Shown one piece after another: positions 16,172 to 16,844 of a DNA stretch of 16,844 nt; the first letter of the stretch is position 1; each line of letters begins with the position of its first letter. The stretch comes from an uncultured Clostridium sp. (lineage in GTDB: Bacteria > Bacillota > Clostridia > TANB77 > CAG-465): NCBI GenBank assembly GCA_900554875.1, contig USJA01000008.1, positions 1 through 16,844 on the forward strand, read 5' to 3'. The position numbers and the translations under genes are program-made. Below the pieces are notes generated by a model. It was given only the letters and a program-made list of their open reading frames with translations, searched no databases and was not told where the DNA came from.

Positions 16172-16240
16172 AGTGAAAATTATGTCGATTATAATTTTTA
16201 TAATTCTACAAAACAAAGCAAAAAGTGCTAAAATTAGAAA

Positions 16241-16269
16241 TTGACTTTAATAATTCTTGGTGATAAAAT
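16241..16269 (+). promoter_or_regulatory. Sigma-A promoter for the last plus-strand gene
   Basis: TTGACT (16241-16246), a 17-base spacer ending in TGA, and TAAAAT (16264-16269) form an extended -10 promoter of the same build as the pgsA promoter. The start would be near 16276, leaving a very short leader that carries AAGGGGG and then the ATG at 16295. Confidence 0.75.
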
Positions 16270-16294
16270 TAAGCTATAAGGGGGAATACAAAAG

Positions 16295-16732
16295 ATGAAA
16301 AAAATTAAATTATGCTGCTTTACAGTAAACTCAACTCATTCATATATAATTGCAAACAATTTTATAAATAATGAACTTGAGAATGTTAAAGTGATATACA
16401 TTAATGAAAAAAATGAGGGAAGTGAAAGGAAAAAAATAAAAAATATAATAAGCAAATTCTATAAAAGGATGAATGATAAAGTTTTTTATACGGAGTGGTT
16501 AAATGAAAAAATTGTAAATGATTACGATTATGAAAAATTTGTTTTTGTAGTAAATGGAAAGGAGGAATTTATATCAAAAGTAAATAAATATATTGATTTG
16601 AACGAAAGCGAAGGATACATCATTAATTGCTTTGATATTTTTGATATAAAAGAAGATGTAAATAATATAGTAAAAAGACATGACTTTTATATAAATACAA
16701 CAGGTGTGCTAAAAAAAAGAGTAACAAAATAA
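16295..16732 (+). CDS. Hypothetical protein, possibly interrupted by a stop codon
   Basis: A 145-residue protein of no family I recognise. It has no signal peptide or membrane helix and looks like a cytoplasmic alpha/beta protein: beta-like stretches KIKLCCFTV (3-11), NVKVIYIN (30-37), KFVFVVNG (81-88) and GYIINCFDIF (107-116) alternate with charged helices. Two adjacent cysteines (7-8) and one at 112 are present. The start is supported by AAGGGGG (about 16279-16285) and by the promoter at 16241-16269. The frame ends in TAA at 16730-16732 but stays open for at least 30 more codons to the adapter, while the other two plus frames close early. The true product could therefore be longer, with this stop being a mutation or a sequence error. 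Confidence 0.65.
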   Translation: MKKIKLCCFTVNSTHSYIIANNFINNELENVKVIYINEKNEGSERKKIKNIISKFYKRMNDKVFYTEWLNEKIVNDYDYEKFVFVVNGKEEFISKVNKYIDLNESEGYIINCFDIFDIKEDVNNIVKRHDFYINTTGVLKKRVTK

Positions 16733-16823
16733 ATACCTGTTAGTATTGAAGTTGTAAATACATATGTAAAATGGTTTAATGATTTAGAAATAACATATAG
16801 ATTAAATCAAAGTACAAAAATAA
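16733..16823 (+). other. Open in-frame extension after the stop of the last gene
   Basis: In the same frame as the preceding gene this stretch reads as protein-like sequence (IPVSIEVVNTYVKWFND and onwards) with no stop up to the adapter. The other two plus-strand frames hit stops within about 30 bases. It has no start codon with a ribosome binding site of its own, so it looks like the continuation of the upstream gene. Confidence 0.4.
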
Positions 16824-16844
16824 AGATCGGAAGAGCACACGTCT
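16824..16844 (+). other. Illumina TruSeq adapter sequence at the contig end
   Basis: The last 21 bases begin AGATCGGAAGAGC and continue with ACACGTCT, identical to the start of the Illumina TruSeq read-1 adapter. This is untrimmed library sequence, so real genomic sequence ends at about 16823. Any translation through it is artificial. Confidence 0.97.

Noticed and set aside
16176..16198. AAAATTAT / ATAATTTT inverted repeat between the divergent promoters as an operator
   Set aside because: It is made almost only of A and T with 8-bp arms, which is expected by chance in this composition. No repressor gene is nearby to support it.
1..16844. Defence system, prophage or mobile island
   Set aside because: There is no transposase, integrase, terminal repeats, toxin-antitoxin pair or CRISPR repeat. 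Composition and gene content are even and chromosomal throughout.

Overview
The window is very AT-rich, mostly plus-strand DNA from a low-GC Firmicute, most likely a spore-forming member of the class Clostridia. The evidence is the A/T-ending codon use, the strong AGGAGG-type ribosome binding sites, a dipicolinate synthase A subunit (dpaA), a spoIIR homologue, and the Clostridia-like orders queA..tgt and mfd-prsA. It reads as the end of a short-read assembly contig: the last 21 bases are Illumina adapter, not biology. I could not identify the organism more closely, and I see no rRNA, tRNA, CRISPR array, insertion sequence or phage gene.

Layout. 1-2616: tRNA queuosine genes queA and tgt with a small three-helix membrane protein between them, led by an extended -10 promoter. 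2669-4222: a cardiolipin synthase. 4478-6116: dpaA followed closely by folD, closed by a two-way terminator. 6147-6563: an unrecognised minus-strand gene, divergent from pgsA (6831-7430), each with its own sigma-A-type promoter. 7543-15019: a close run of ligA, mfd, a membrane-anchored PrsA-like foldase and a SpoU-family RNA methyltransferase. 15212-15412: a DUF378 small membrane protein, converging on spoIIR (minus strand) across a 21-bp perfect hairpin. 16295-16732: an unrecognised protein whose frame stays open past its stop codon to the adapter.

How the genes relate. Most are housekeeping: wobble-base modification (queA, tgt), phospholipid synthesis (pgsA makes phosphatidylglycerolphosphate, and cls makes cardiolipin from phosphatidylglycerol), DNA ligation and transcription-coupled repair (ligA, mfd), folate one-carbon metabolism (folD) and extracytoplasmic protein folding (prsA). 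Sporulation enters through dpaA (spore dipicolinate) and spoIIR (forespore-to-mother-cell signalling).

The points most worth a second look are a one-base frameshift in mfd at the only in-frame CGG codon I found in any gene here, dpaA with no dpaB beside it, a SpoIIR lacking the usual NWWC core, the possible nonsense break in the last gene, and the adapter tail. I found no convincing new multi-gene system.
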